Of a DNA stretch of 64,000 bases, positions 49,507 through 63,581 are shown piece by piece. The notes beneath the pieces are model-generated. The model saw only the letters and a program-made list of their open reading frames with translations. It did not search any database and was not told where the DNA came from. The stretch's first letter is position 1. The number at the start of each line of letters is the position of its first letter. The stretch is from Nicotiana tabacum (taxonomy: Eukaryota > Streptophyta > Magnoliopsida > Solanales > Solanaceae): contig NC_134103.1 of assembly GCF_000715075.1 (NCBI RefSeq), positions 55,644,230-55,708,229 on the forward strand, written 5' to 3'. The position numbers and the translations under genes are program-made.

Positions 49507-51586
49507 AGTTTGACTTTTGTATGGACAACTAGTGAATGGTGTTTTGATGATTCCAGTAGCTTCGTATGGTGATTTTGGACTTAGGCGTACATCCGAATTT
49601 TGATTTGGAGGTCAGTAGGTGGATTTGATGCATTTTAGCGAAAGTTGCAAAATTAAAGGTTTAGAAGGTTGAGAGATTTAACCAGGAGTTGACATTGTTG
49701 ATATCCTCTTCGGATTGTGATTCTGGGAGTTTTAATAGCTTGGTTGTATCATTTGGGACTTGCATACAAAATTTGACGTGATTCCAGGTTGATTTGATAT
49801 GATTCGGCGCGAGTTGTGGAAGTTGAAAGTTTATTAAGTTTGATTTGAGGTGCTATTCGTAGTCTTGATGTTGTTTGATGTGATTTGAGGCCTCAAGCAG
49901 GTCCGTGTTATGTTATGGAACTTGTTGGTATGTTCAGACGGGGCCCCGGGTTATTTTAGAATGTTGGTTCTATTATCTGGTTTTCTTTATCGCGTTCGCG
50001 TAAATGGTATCATGTTTGCGTAGTATAATTTGGAGGCAGGCAATAGTTGTTCTTCCCGTTCATGAATAGGTGAAAGGGTTCACGAAGCTTGGAAGGCTTT
50101 TGAATTTGCGTTCGCATACAGTGGTCCACGATCGCACAGAAGTAAGGAGGGAAGGGCATCAGGCAATTTTCTTTCTGCGCTCGCGAGAACACATACGCAT
50201 TCGCGTAGAGTCTGAAGATCTTGGTCACCGTGTTCACGACCTTAGTGTAACGTTCGCAAAGCACGATTTGGCAACTGAAGGCTTTGTTCTTTGCGATCGC
50301 TATGTATGTTCCGCGATCGCGATGTATAAATCACTAGGCAGAATATAAAGTACTCCATTTCGAGGGCTTTTGATATTTTATCACTTTTTGGGTTAGAGAG
50401 CTCGGTTTTATGCGATTTTGGAGGGAATTTTCATGTTTTGGATTGGGGTAAGTGTTCTTCACCCGGATTTGATTAAATTTCATGATTCCATCTTTGTTTT
50501 TATCATTAAATTAGTGATTTGAGTTGGAGAAAATTGGGGATTTTTGTGAAAACTTTCTAAAATGTAAAATAAGGATTTGAAGGCTGATTTGATGTCAGAA
50601 TTGAATAATTTCGGTATGGTTGGACTCGTATCGGAATGGGTGTTCGGATTTTATGAGTTTTATCGGGTTTCAGGTGCGGGCAAGGGGTTGACTTTTTTGT
50701 TTTCATTAAAGATCGAATCTTTATTATCCGAAATTATTTCCTATGGTTTTATTTATGTTATTAAGTTATTTTGGCTAGATTTGAGCCATCCGGAGGTTGT
50801 TTCACACGAGAAGGTCATTTTAGAATTTTGGTTTAGCTTCTTTGAGGTAAGTATCTTGCCTAACTTTGTGTGTGTGGGGGGGTGGGGGGGCACCCTTTAG
50901 GATTTGAGTTGTTTGTGCTATTTGTGTTATGTGAAAATTGTGTACGCGAGGTGACGAGTGCGTACTCGGGCTTATATGTGGAAACTGACCGGTTTAGACT
51001 CTTAGGCTTCTTTCATGTATTCATTTGAAATTGTTAGCACATGTTATGTCTTTTATTAGTCATATTTACTTTCACATGCTTTATTTGAAGTTGTTGTTAC
51101 ATGTCACATCCTTTACTTGTCAAGTTTACTCTTATATGCTTTATTTGAAGTTGTTACCTCTTTTATCATTATGTCACTTCCTTTATTATTGAGTTACTCT
51201 TAATTGAAATTGTTTTTACATGATATCCTTTTGTTGCCAGGTTATTCTCATGCATTTAGACATAGTTGCTAGTTCGTGCCATCTCTTTCATTGTTAGCCT
51301 ATTTCATACACTAGTATCCGAAGTTTGCCATTCATGGAAATACCTTCATTATCGAGTTTTTCCTTAACCAATTAATTGAAGTTGAAGTTATTGAATGTCA
51401 TTAATCTATTTTAATTGAAGTTGAGTTTAAAGGGGGTGTTGTTCATTGTGGAGTTACTTTCCCATTCATTTTGTTGTTATTGAGATAAGGGTGGCATTTC
51501 ACTGTTGTTGTTATGCGGGACATAAGGGTGGCATCTCACTGTTGTTGATTGTGCGGAGTGATACATGTGGCTATTGTGTTATTGTC
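49507..51586 (+). repeat. LTR R, A/B superfamily, both ends missing
   Basis: This plus-strand LTR middle resembles A and B (GTATGGTGATTTTGGAC, then GGCCTCAAGCAGGTC and GGGGCCCCGGG). A CpG block (49985-50335) holds GCGATCGC words, AGGTAAGT is at 50845-50852, and a TTATTTGAAGTTGTT-type minisatellite of about 60 bp covers 51015-51340. Its start is lost at the K junction and its end is displaced by M. Confidence 0.75.
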
Positions 51587-52404
51587 TGTCACGACCCAAA
51601 CCGAAGGGCCGCGACGGGCACCCGGTGCCTAACTCAACCGAGTACCAACGTAACATTTCCTTCTTATCATACTATCATGGGTAAATGAGATGAAAAGGAC
51701 GTCATGAGATAACCAGAACTAAACATAAGAGAATACTCGACATAGGACGACTCAACATGGTATACAAACTTATACATGTGACATACGAGCCTATAAGACC
51801 GACATGATCATTTGTACACTCAAAACATAAGCTGACAAGGCCATACAAGTATCCATATACATGACATATGTCTACAAGCCTCTAAGAGTACATAAATGTT
51901 ATAAAGGTCGGGATAGGGGCTCACCATACCAATCAATACTTATCCAAATCATACTCACCAAATAGGAAACTCCAAAGCAAATGGAGTGCACCGACATCTT
52001 CCGTTAAGCTGATAGACTACTAGGAAGACTGTTATCCTGTCTATCGGGACTGTGGGCATGAAACGCAACATCCCAGGAAAAAGGGACGTCACTAAAAATA
52101 ACATACCGAGTATGTAAGGCATAAAAAGCAGCATATAAAAGACATGAAAGAAACATGGAGTAAAATACGCAACATGTGCGTCTAAATAGCTCTGTGAATC
52201 ATGAAACATTTATAATGTCATGCATATGCGTATAAATGTCATATCATGCATAGGTACATACGTACATAACATCATCAAGCCTCTGAGCGCATCCCATCAT
52301 ATCATCTCGGCCTCTATGGGTGAAATCTGTCACGCCCCAACCTCGGGAGGCGCGACCGGCGCTCAACCAAGTGAACCCGGTCGAGCAAGCCTTTTAGATA
52401 CTTT

Positions 52405-55400
52405 TGTAACACCCCGTAAAATTTTGAAGTACTTAAGTGTAAAACCCGGTTAAATTTGCAAAGAAAATATTATTTTATGGTACCGGACTAGGCTTACGTA
52501 TTTGAGGATTGTAGAAATTATTTGCGGTGAGCTTGCTCGCTGTGGCTCGAACCTTTTGGGTTGAACAATGCAACGCAAAGTAAAGGAAATTTTTTGGCGA
52601 AAATGTGCGTTTATGTGGTCCATTATGCGACCACAGAATCACTCTGCGGACCGCATAATTGCCGCAGAGTGAGGCAGTTAATTTGGCCAGTGGAAAGCAA
52701 TTATGCGGTCGACTATGCGACCGCATAACTGTTATGTGGTGCACTATGCGACCGCAGAATAATTATGCGGACCGCATAGTGACCGCAGACTTAGACAAAA
52801 TTTTGGTCGTTTTGGACACCAATTATGCGACCGGTATGCGGTCGCATAAGCGACCGCAGAACCTATTCTGGAGATTCATTTTTGGGTTTTCAAAACCCGA
52901 CCCTATTTCGTTAAATACACTCTTAGGGCCATTTTTGAGATATAATCTGATATTTTAGAGTGAGAGAGAGTGCCCTAGAGTGAGAAGGTGTTCTTCAATA
53001 ATTTTTCTTCAATTCTTGCTCAAGTTTTGGAAGATTAAGAAGGGAAGCTTACTAGGTCTTCATCCTAGAGGTAAGATTCTACACCCTTAACCCTAATTTT
53101 GAAATTTTCTGAAAATGGGTAACTAGCAAGATAAATTTCTGGGCATGAGAGTTGTTTATTTTATATGCTTGTGTTATCAAAGGGTGTAGGAAGATTGTTG
53201 AGCTAAAAATGGTAAAGATTGGGTTGTGGGATGATGAAGTCCTTCATAAAAAGGACATTGAAACCTTATGCACACCTAGTATTTGATAAAATGCTAAAGT
53301 GAGTTAGAACCACGATCATCTTCCTAATTTTGATTCAATTTGTTATATTTCTAAAATAGATTGAAGTTGCTAAGAATTCCGGAACGTTTTAAAGTGTAAG
53401 GAAGCTCAAGTGGGGTATGCTGGCTAAACTTTCTCTCTTGGAATTGAATTCCATAATGTTTTCGTAAGTTTCAAAGTATGGGTTGCGTATTAAAATGTGG
53501 TGGCTTGAATCGTATTTCAGATGAAAGCTAGTATGCCAAATTGTGTGAGAAAATCTCAATATTCTTAAGACTCTTAATTTCTCATATGTGTACCTAAAGT
53601 TTTGATTGGGAATGTCTTATTGTTGATAACCTATAAGGATGGTTGGAAGTGAAATCAGTAAATTGGGAATAAAAAGTGTGGCCAACGTGCCAATAGTGAA
53701 AGTTATACTTGTGACCAATGGTGCCAATGAAATGAAATAATGTGAGAAAGATTATGAAATGAGCTTTGACTCAACTATTCCAAAATTGGCTTCGACAATA
53801 TAATCGGCTAAAAGTTTATGAACTCAAGCAATGCCCATATGTGGCTATTTTAGCTAATGCTATGCTTTGTAAGTAATTTTCAATGTGTTTTGCGTTCTTA
53901 CATATTCGTGAGTGGAAATTGTGTATGATTTTAACTTGTACTTCGGTTGCCAATCATTTTACTCCAATTATTGGAAAGAAATCGATTGTGTTTAAAAGCA
54001 TTCATTACTAATGAATTTAAAGTTGTGATTTTCGGAATATTCTACTTGTTGATAATTATGATGATGATCTATGAAAGGGATGAAATAAAAGTGTGGAATA
54101 TGAAATACGGCCATTGCGCCATGAATAAAGAATCATATGTATGGCCAAGAGAGCCAATGAAATAATAATGTTGTAAGTGGTTGAAAGTACGGATTAGTGA
54201 TATGTGGTGTGAAAGGTTATGATATGTATGTATTTGTACTTTTGTTTCCAATGTGTTATGAAACCCTATGGACGGTCTATGAAATGCATAGGTATATTGT
54301 GTTATGAAATCCTGTGGACGGTCTATGAACGCATAGGTACATTGTGATACGAAATCATGTGGAAGGTCTATGAACGCATAGGTATATTGTGTTATGAAAC
54401 CCTATGGACGGTCTATGAAACGCATATGTATATTGTGTTATGAAATCCTGTGGACGGTCTATGAAACGCATTGGTACATTGTGTTATGAAATCCCGTGGA
54501 TGGTGTATGAACGCATAGGTACATTGTGATATGAAATCCTGTGGACGGTCTATGAACGCATAGGTACATTGTGTTATGAAATCCATTATGATATGAAATC
54601 CTGTGGACCGTCTATGAAATGCATAGGTACATTATGTATAAGAGGTATAGATGTACGGTATGAATAAACACTATGGACGGTCTATGAAATGCATATGTGT
54701 ATAATATGATATGTGAACACTAAGGACGGTCTAATGAGACACATTATTAATGCAGACAATAGGTGCCCCCTTTTGTTGTCCTTGTTTGTACAGGTTGTTT
54801 CAATTACATTATATTATGTGTTCCACGTATAGATCACATGGGCATTCTATTTTGAAAGAGGATTTCTAGCTAAACATACTAGTGCTATTCAATAATACTA
54901 ACATCCCTTTTGCCGGGGGTGCTGCATCTTTAATGAATGTAGGTGGTTCTACAGCAGGTGTCATTGATCAGTGATAGCAGTACACTCCTTTCAGCTGATT
55001 TGGTGAGCCCCACTTCATTTCGGGGGTCATGTACCTATTGTTCCTCATGTACTTTGTGGTTGAGGTATACCTGGGGCCTTGTTGCCGGTATTTCCATATT
55101 ACTCTTCAGTTGTGCTTAGAGGCTCCGTAGATAGGTTGTGGGTGGTATTTGAAGTTGATAATTGGATTAGAACTGTTGGTATTTGGCAACATGTTTTTCA
55201 TTAAATCTATAAACTCGTACTATTTTGGAAATATTGAATGATGTTGTTAATGGGAATGAAATGGAAGCGGTTAATGAAGTCTCTTCAGTAGTTGATTAAC
55301 AGAGTGCATCTCCTCTTTATTCACGAATGAATTTGGGTAGAGTGAAAACTAACAGGCTTGCTCAGTCAGGTTCACTCGGTTGAGCGTCGGTCGCGCTCCT

Positions 55401-55418
55401 CGGTTTTGGGGCGTGACA
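52405..55418 (+). mobile_element. Solo LTR Q (3014 bp), C family, TSD ACTTT, inside P
   Basis: It starts TGTAACACCCCG and ends TTTTGGGGCGTGACA, with perfect ACTTT duplications (52400-52404, 55419-55423). It lies in opposite orientation within P, 77 bp from P's end. It holds a CpG block (52600-52865), AGGTAAGATTCT (about 53070), the minisatellite (54255-54730) and the hairpin (54922-54942). Confidence 0.95.
54255..54730 (+). repeat. Q: minisatellite, about 46-bp unit x9-10
   Basis: Units read TATGAAATCCTGTGGACGG, TCTATGAACGCATAGGTA, CATTGTGT. The last units are more diverged. The array ends about 690 bp before the LTR end. The unit is unrelated to those of C/S or I/P/H at the same place. Confidence 0.92.
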
Positions 55419-57227
55419 ACTTTCTACCCAATTCACCCATGATAAGAGAAGGCATACATTTTGTGATTTAGTGGAATAAAAATCCAAAATACAACATAAT
55501 CCGTTTGACCTTTCTAGTACCCATGTATAACCCATATAGCTTCTATGGAGCCTCTAAAGATACAAAAGAGAAGCAAGATGGTGCCGGCAATAAGGCCTCG
55601 GTTATACCTGAAAAGTGACCACAATATAAACAAAAGGTACGATACATGACCCCAGAATGAGATGGGGCTCACCGAGTCCACTAAGAAAAGGATGTAGCAC
55701 TATCTTTGATCAACATTGTCTGCTATGTAACCTCCTACATCCATTTAAAAATGCAGCACCCCCGACAAAAGGGACGTTAGTACCATCGAATGAAACTAGT
55801 ATGTAAAGCTAAACACCAACTCAATAGAATGAATAATAATACTAGAGGAACAGTCAAGAATTCAACAAAGGCTTCAAATAATATTAAAACAAACAAGTTA
55901 AGGATCATATACGTTTTCAAGTCAATTTCTATATTATTAGTTTGGGTGATCTTTAGTACCGATATTTCATATTTCACAATACCTCTGTATTCTTACACGG
56001 AGTCCGATCTTGACCCGATCGTCTAGGTCGTCTTATTTGAGACATTACTACATTTTTAGTATAATTTCCAGCACAGTACCACCATGTGTGTGGCATGGCG
56101 TCCGATCACGGCCCGAGCGGCTAGGCCATCTCATTTGAGACATTACCACAATTTCATCCACAATACCACCGTGCTCTTACACGGAGTCCGATCTCGGCCC
56201 GATCGGCTAGGCCATCTCATTTGAGACATTACCCTCTTCAGTCAATCATCTCACATCGTACTTCTTAACAATTACAATGTCATTCTTGGCACTTGGCCGT
56301 ATTTTATAGTTACAGTTCCCTTTTCCACGTTCAAATATCATTATCATTATCAACATCAATAGGGCTTCCCATTTAAGACATTAATTCACATATGAGCAAT
56401 TTAGGAAATCTTAGGCACATAGAGGCCTTTCACACAATTTGGCATAACAACCTTTATTTCGGTCTTAACATGAACTTTTAACATTCTTAACACATATTCC
56501 ACATTTTTGAACATATTCTCAAATGGCAAGATGACATGACGAAGCATTTAGAATAAACATTGAACAAACATCCTTCAACACAACCATATTAGGAAAATCC
56601 AATTCAATAATGATCAAGGACTTACTCTAATTACATGAACACCGTGGGATTCGATTCTAAGAAGAAGGCGGTTTAGCCAACATACCTCAATTGAAATTCT
56701 AAACTCTAAAATGATCCGGAATTCTTAGCAACTTCAATCTATTTTAGAAATATAATAAGTTAAACCAAAAATTAGGAAGATGATCATGGTTTTAGCTTAT
56801 TTGAACATTTTATCAAACACTATGTGTGCATTAAGGTTCTAAGGCTCTTTTGTGGAAGATTCTATCATTTCTCAACCCACTCTCTACCATTTTTAGTTCA
56901 CAATCTTCCCACATATTTCAAGGATACATGCATGCAAGACAACAACCCCCCATACCAAATAATTGCCTCTCTAATTACCCCTTTTTTACAAAATTTCAAA
57001 ATTAAGAGTTAGGACATAGATTCTTACCTTTAGGGTGAAGACTTCCTTTGTAAATCCTCAATGATTGAGCAAGAATTGATTGGTAATGGTTAAAGATTTC
57101 TCCCCCACTCTAAGAACTCTCCCTCTCACTCTAAAATATCATAAATGTGCTCAAAATGGTCTATGGGGTGTGTTTTAACGGAATTGGGTCGGGTTTAAAA
57201 ACCCCAAAAATAAAGCTCCGAAACGGG

Positions 57228-57255
57228 TTATGCGGTCGCACATGCGACCGCATAA
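57228..57255 (-). repeat. P: perfect 13-bp stem in the CpG block
   Basis: TTATGCGGTCGCA (57228-57240) and TGCGACCGCATAA (57243-57255) are exact inverse complements with a 2-base centre. Q has an 11-bp version near 52701. Confidence 0.9.
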
Positions 57256-59791
57256 TGGTTATGCGGTCCGCGAAATGATCGCGAAACTAGGTGCCAAAAC
57301 TGGAAAAACAACTGACCCGGTCTGCGGTCACTATGCGGCCCGCAGACCTGTTCTAAGGTCGCATAATGCACTGCAAAACGGTTTTGCGATCGCGTAGTGC
57401 ACCGTAGAACCTCCCTCTGAAAAATTTCCAAGGCGGGATACGCAAAAAGAATGCGGCCCGTGAAACGGTTATGCGGTCGCATAATGGCCGCAAAATTGGG
57501 CATCAGAAATTCCCCAAAAATTTGCCCCACTCTGCGACCAGTCTGCGGTCCGCAGAGTCGTTTTACGCCGCAGAATGGGCCATAGAAATGCGTACTTTTG
57601 CCCAACGTTTTCCTTCAACTCCCCAACAGAAATCAGTTTTTTAGGAAAAATTTAACGGGACTTTACAAAATCATTAACGTATACCAGCTAATTAGGTGGT
57701 GGTGCATATATAATGCCATAACCTTTCCCCATACCCCATATACATATAATATACGCATATATAACACCATCTGGTCATGGGTCAATATACATGTATAAAT
57801 GAATGCAATGCATAATGAAGTAAGTCGATAAGATCTCTCGAAATGTCATAGGATCAATATGCCTTCGGTTAATATCATAAATAAAATTTATCAACTTATT
57901 TATTTTCTGAGACCCATGAACAGATGATATGATAATAGGACATATGGCGAATTAAGAATATAGGCACCCCTAATACTTCTATGAATAGAGTCATTTCTGA
58001 AAGTTACGCGTTTGCTTATTTCGTTTGTACCATATGGATCATGGCAAAAGGAAAGAAGGGATATCCTTAACATACCTTTGCAATCTTCACCCAATCGTCA
58101 ACCAAGCCCAATATGATCTTCTTATGCTACAATGAGTAAACCGGCTTCGTCGTCATCATATAAGTGTTGTAACTCTCATATTTCAAAACCAATATTCTAC
58201 AAGAAAACGGACAGCACTTCCCATGTTTTTACTACATCCTATAAGTTACTAAAAGTCACCAAACATCTCAAACAACAACAATATAATTCACAATAAGCTC
58301 TCTCATTACTTCAAGAACCATTTTGAGCGGCAAGCTCGATTTACAAATTAACAAAATATAATTTAATCCAATTATTTTTCCATGAATCTTCCTATAACAT
58401 CTATAACATCATACTTATGCTTACCATATCATTTTCAGCCCAAAACATCATAAGAATAATCTTCAAAAATAGTCCACACGCCTCACACATTAACCTTTAT
58501 CGCCAACCACTTGTTTTTCATGTTATCTTCTTCAATCAACTAAATTAGCACATGGATAAGCTTAACAACAGCAGCCACAACATAATTAAACTATTTATAA
58601 CAATTTACAGCCACAACAAACTATATATACATCATCAACACAGCCCACCAAAAAAGAGATAGCGATTCCTTATGACATGTCAATTACTATCTTGTAGATT
58701 TTTACTCAAACAACTCAACCAACACATGATTAACCTTAAGCACAACCAAGAACATTATTTAATTACCTTAGGAAGTAGATACAACTTTAAATACGCAGCT
58801 GGTGCAGCTCACAACAACCCTCAATCACACCACAACACTATAGGAGTTGTAATCTCTTCTTGAATCAACTTTTGTGTTCAAGTTGGTGTGTATACACTTG
58901 TATTTCTCCTTAAAACTCTAGTATATATGAGGAGGGACTGATTATTACCTTAATAAAAAAGAACAACACAAAATCTTAGCTTACATCACTTTGAAGGATC
59001 CTCCAAAACAACTACAAGATGAAGAACTACGATCTAGGAAGCACGACGGGATTTCTAGCATTGGATTAATATTTATATTCTTGGTTTTAACTCTAGAATC
59101 ATGGAGATTGCTTTGAGAGTGTTTTGGGAGAGTATAGAGTCTGTTTGGGTCGAGTAATGACCAAAATTAGCCTTGCCCCTATCTTTAATGGTTGGAGAAT
59201 CACCAACCGCATAAATGGGTCCTATGGGAGCTGCTTGCGCAGTCTCGCGAAAGAGTGAATATCTCTCTACTCCGATGTAGTATTGACAAACAGTTAAATG
59301 CATTAGAAATGAGCCTCATAGATATTCAAGTTTGTAGGTATATCACGCTGTTATTACAAGTATAGTTGTAGAAAAGCTCAGCTACATTTGACCTAATGTT
59401 TAGCACATTTATGAATGTAACTTGTGATGACCTTTGCCAACTTTTGTTCCACAACTCGCTTGACTTCAAAAAGTAACACACGACTATCATAGGACTAAAA
59501 TAACTCATAACATAACCTCCTTATCATGTTAATCACCCTAGTCTCACCCCAAAAGTACATGTTATAACATTTCAAACTTGTCGACATTCGACGAAACTTA
59601 TTTTCTTCAATTTGTTTAGCTTCTAAGCCTTCCAACCCTCTTGGTACTTGGTATTCATGATCTTAAATATTTGTAACCTCCAAGATAACACGATTAACTT
59701 ACTTTATAAACTTCCAAATATAATCGCATTTCTGAGCTTACATCAATTGACTTACGACGTACTCTCACGTACGAAAACATGGGGTGTGACA

Positions 59792-62700
59792 TCATTCCCC
59801 CTTTTGGAACATTCATCCTCAAATGTTGACTGATGCGCCTATCAGTCTCATAACCTATATCTTTTATGAATACTTTAATACTGTCCTTTCCATCTAGGCA
59901 ACAATTCTGTGAATAAATCCAAAGGCCAGGACATTCCCCCCTTTAGGCCTCTTTCTCACACCACGACTCTGACCTTGTATGTGCACCTATGCGACTCTTC
60001 TCTCCTTTTTCCTCCAGCTTTTAGCCAATATCTAGGCCTCACTTTGGAACATATACAAAACTTTGACAAGCTTTTCCTCTGGGCATCTATAGGTGTACTG
60101 AACATCATCAAGCCTCGGTACTTGTCAAACTTACGACTATTGCTATATCTTGTTTCATAGCCTCGGTTATCTATGCGTATGGCTTTACTACATCTAGGTA
60201 TCTAATACTATACCATAACACTTACTTCGCTTTATTATTACCGAGGTCTGCTACCCAACTCCAGGTTACTCTCGTTGCTTATCCTATATGATAAATCTAA
60301 GTCCTTTAAATGCTTCCTCATTACTGTTCATCTTAAGGATGACGGCCTAATCTCATCTAATACTTTGTAACTTGTATCCATCTATTGTTGATTCACCTTA
60401 ATGTTGGTCTATAATCTACAACTGATAACTTGAAACCTTTTACATAATACATTGTCACTAAGGGTCACGTCACATCGGGGAACATTTGAAGTGATTTGTC
60501 TGATCCACCTAGGGACGAATACTTCAATAACCGTATTTCATAGCATCCCAACGTGATTCATCTTATGGGGGGTTGGGGTATTCTAATCCTGTGCAATTCA
60601 TGAAGTCCCTTTTATTTAAATTATTACTCAATCAAAGGCATAAGCGTCATCCTCTTATCTATCATAATTACACCCTTATTCTACTACTAGAGCAGCATTT
60701 CATCTCTCTTAATTGCTTCTAGTCTTAGACTCCTCCAAGTTCATTCAGGCTATACTGAGCTTTCTATAACTTAATGAAACCATCGGCTCTCTTGATTTGA
60801 TGGGCTTAATCCCAAGGCCTTACCTATTCTCGTCACCTTCTCACTCACCTTTTCATATCCTTACTCCTATCTGCCTAAAACCTTGTCGCTCTACCATACT
60901 TTAGCTTGCGACCTAACTATCTATTTATACCACTCGCAACCTCTTTTTAACATTCTAGCTCCGTAGATTTCCTTTCGTGCCTTCTCAGTTGTCTTTAAAC
61001 ACAAGCAATTACTTTTCCTAGTCGTTATACCACTTGTTGCATGGATACTTGGCTTATCTTAATGCCCACGAATACTAGAATTCCTTATAACTTATATGTT
61101 CTCAAATATTACCTTTGATTTTTATTTTCGTTCATTAGCCACGATAGGTGCCACTTTCTTATGGAGTGTATACAATATTGTAGTGAGAGTGTTGTTACAA
61201 GACCATTTCTTCTTCAAGTTACTATGCTTAGGTTGAAGCCTTCTTCCTTATTTCCTCAGCTGGTCTTTCATTGTAGTACTTAGGGGAGACCCTCTGACTC
61301 TTGTAAAGCTGCGAGCTTATTGCATCATATACCTGACAGAATGTTTAATGTTCTTGCTCACCTATAATTATTCCTGGTTACTTACATCCGCGCCCTTATG
61401 CTCTTAGTGTTACTTCTCAACTACTAACTAATCATTGGTCCATTATCATATCTATATTCCGCGTAATCTCTCTTGGGTTATCTCTTTTGTCTTAACTTAC
61501 CTCTCGCACTGGCTCTTTTTGTATCAAGTGTTCATTCACACTTATTTATCAATAACATCTGGTGCGGGAACCCTTATTGCATATTCTCAGAATCAGCCTT
61601 ACATAACATTCTGGAGTCATAACATATCTGTAGGATCCCAGTAAATGCAATCTCATCCCTTTCGCCTTTTTATCGCATTCTTCCTTTATCATTTCATAGT
61701 TACCTGAACCACGTAACTCCGACTTAATACCATATCACACCATCTTTCCCCCTTTAGGGGAGTACTAGCATTTAATGCTCTGAAGATTACATGCAGATGT
61801 TTTACCTCTTCATCTTCGGCATCTTTCCATATTTTCAATGACACTTACTCGCCTTGCAGTAACCCTTCTGTATTAGGGATAACTCAATTTCTTACGCACG
61901 AGGGGGACACCTACTGTAACTAGCACACTTAGTCCCTTAAACTTAACTCTGCTCGCATTGCTTGCTTAAGGGGAACATCTTCCTGAATGACCTTTAAAGG
62001 TTATTCTTTTGTTGTTCATTATATTATTGTCGGAACGCAATCTCTAAAATTGTCACGATGTCGAATATTATCAAATCCTCCAGTCCCTAATTCATGTTCG
62101 ATTTTATCTTGTTTACTAAACAATACTAATTTCAGTTACTATAGGGGGGTCTAACTTAGCCTTCTAGTAATCACGTTAGAGTCACCAACTCATTTCTCGA
62201 AATGAGGATATGACCTTTAGCCTATACACTTTTATTATCTCAAGGCCCATCACCTCTTGTCTTTTCCTTCACTTTACTATAGACTTTGTCATCGTGTCAT
62301 ATTTTGATTTACCGTTATCACCCATTTATCACATCTTACTCATAATGCCTTATTTACTCTCTTCTTATTATCCTGCTAATATTTCTATCTATCACCTTAT
62401 TCTGAAAACTTTCACAAAACATTCTTTCGCTTTTAGCTCCCCTTGCTCTATCCACCGGCTCTTCGGGTCGCCGAATATTCTCTCTTGACTAGGGACGGGA
62501 GCCATACTAAGGTAAATATTTATCCCTTCTAGGATTCCAGTTCCAATCTTCTAAATTCTTTCTGGACATTTTAGTATTTCATTTCTAAATGTACTATTCT
62601 TGAGTGCACCATCGAGTTGTCTCACGAGGAGAACTATTACCACATTTGCAATATCCTTTGAAAATGTCACCTAATGCTAACAATCCATCCACCATTTTGA

Positions 62701-63366
62701 GTTACTCTAACCCCAAGTGAATCCTGATATCCCATCCTTCTCTTAAACAATACCTGTTATCTCCCATAGGGCATAACTATGATGGGTGTGGCCAATTGTA
62801 CATACCTTTGTTACTGTTGAAGGTAACTCGAAAAACTTATATTTCTCTGCCTGAATTGTAAATACTGATAATCTTCACTAACTGGGTACCTCGTACCCTT
62901 CTCCACCTTGCTTCTTTTACTTGTTGAAACTTGTATCTACCTTCTGATTCTCTTGTTGCTTTTTAAACCATATGGGTGGATTGATATTCATGCCTTGGGG
63001 ATCCTTATCAAGAAGCTTACACGTCTTAGTACACACATAATCTACTGAAGACCTTACATTTACTCATCATAAGCATGATGCAAAATCGAGTTCCTCTAAC
63101 TCAATTCTTCCACGGCCACATTCAATCGCTTACCAACTGCTTTTGTGGATGCAGGTATCGTTGTATTATGAATAAAATAGAATTTAGGAGTTTTATTTCT
63201 TTTAACTGAGCTCTACCACATGATCTAGAGTAAGAAGAAAGAGTGACAATACTAAATGCCCTGTAGCCTCCTACTTATAAGTGTGATGCAAAACACACCC
63301 ATAAACAAGAGACTACTAGACATGGCTTGTAGACTCCCTAGGACAAAACTTCTCTGATACCAGTTT
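59792..63366 (-). other. M: non-coding interior with leader and primer site
   Basis: The run AAAAGGGGGAATGA at the left edge (59804-59792, minus) serves as polypurine tract. The primer site TGGTATCAGAGA is at 63351-63362. The leader (to about 63229) matches C's. Between them is 3.2 kb of pyrimidine-rich sequence (plus strand) with no frame above 92 codons and no retroelement motif. Confidence 0.75.
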
Positions 63367-63581
63367 TGTCACGACCCAAACCGAAGGGCCGCGACGGGAA
63401 ACCGGTGCCTAACCCAACCAAGTACCAACGTAACATATCCTTCTTATCATACTAGCATGGGTAAATGAGACGAAAAGTCCATCATGAGATAACTAGAACT
63501 AAACATAAGATAATACTCGACATAGAACGACCCAACATGGTATACGAACTTATACATGTGACATACGAGCCTATAAAATAA
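63367..63581 (-). repeat. M: 5' LTR, last 215 bp
   Basis: It matches 51587-51800 closely (CACGACCCAAACCGAAGGGC). It is cut by N after CCTATAAAATAA. Confidence 0.85.

Larger units (their letters stand above)
52328..57667 (-). mobile_element. Solo LTR P, C family, TSD AAATC, interrupted by Q
   Basis: It starts TGTAAAGTCCCG at 57667 (minus) and ends GGGGCGTGACA at 52328, with perfect AAATC duplications (52323-52327, 57668-57672). Net length is 2321 bp after removing Q and its duplication. It has the hairpin with wobble pairs (55735-55756), a minisatellite of about 100 bp with CCGATCTCGGCCCGATCGGC (55985-56235) and a CpG block (57220-57590). Confidence 0.95.
51587..59791 (-). repeat. M: 3' LTR, interrupted by P
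   Basis: It starts TGTCACACCCCATG at 59791 (minus) and ends GGGTCGTGACA at 51587. Net length without P is about 2860 bp. It shares blocks with E and F, such as GGGACGTCAC near 52085 and CTCGCGAAAGAGTGAATATC near 59254. Confidence 0.88.
51587..63581 (-). mobile_element. Element M: non-coding LTR retrotransposon (LARD-like)
   Basis: On the minus strand M has a 5' LTR (63581-63367, cut by N), primer site (63351-63362), a 3.6-kb interior without genes (63366-59792), a polypurine-like run and a 3' LTR (59791-51587) that carries nested solo LTRs P and Q. Left flank is TTGTC. The leader matches that of gag-bearing element C. M sits in LTR R. Confidence 0.85.

Noticed and set aside
51587..51600. TGTCACGACCC read as the start of a plus-strand LTR
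   Set aside because: Polypurine tracts and primer sites show that it is the complement of an LTR end. The LTR termini are inverted repeats, so strand must be set from the interior.
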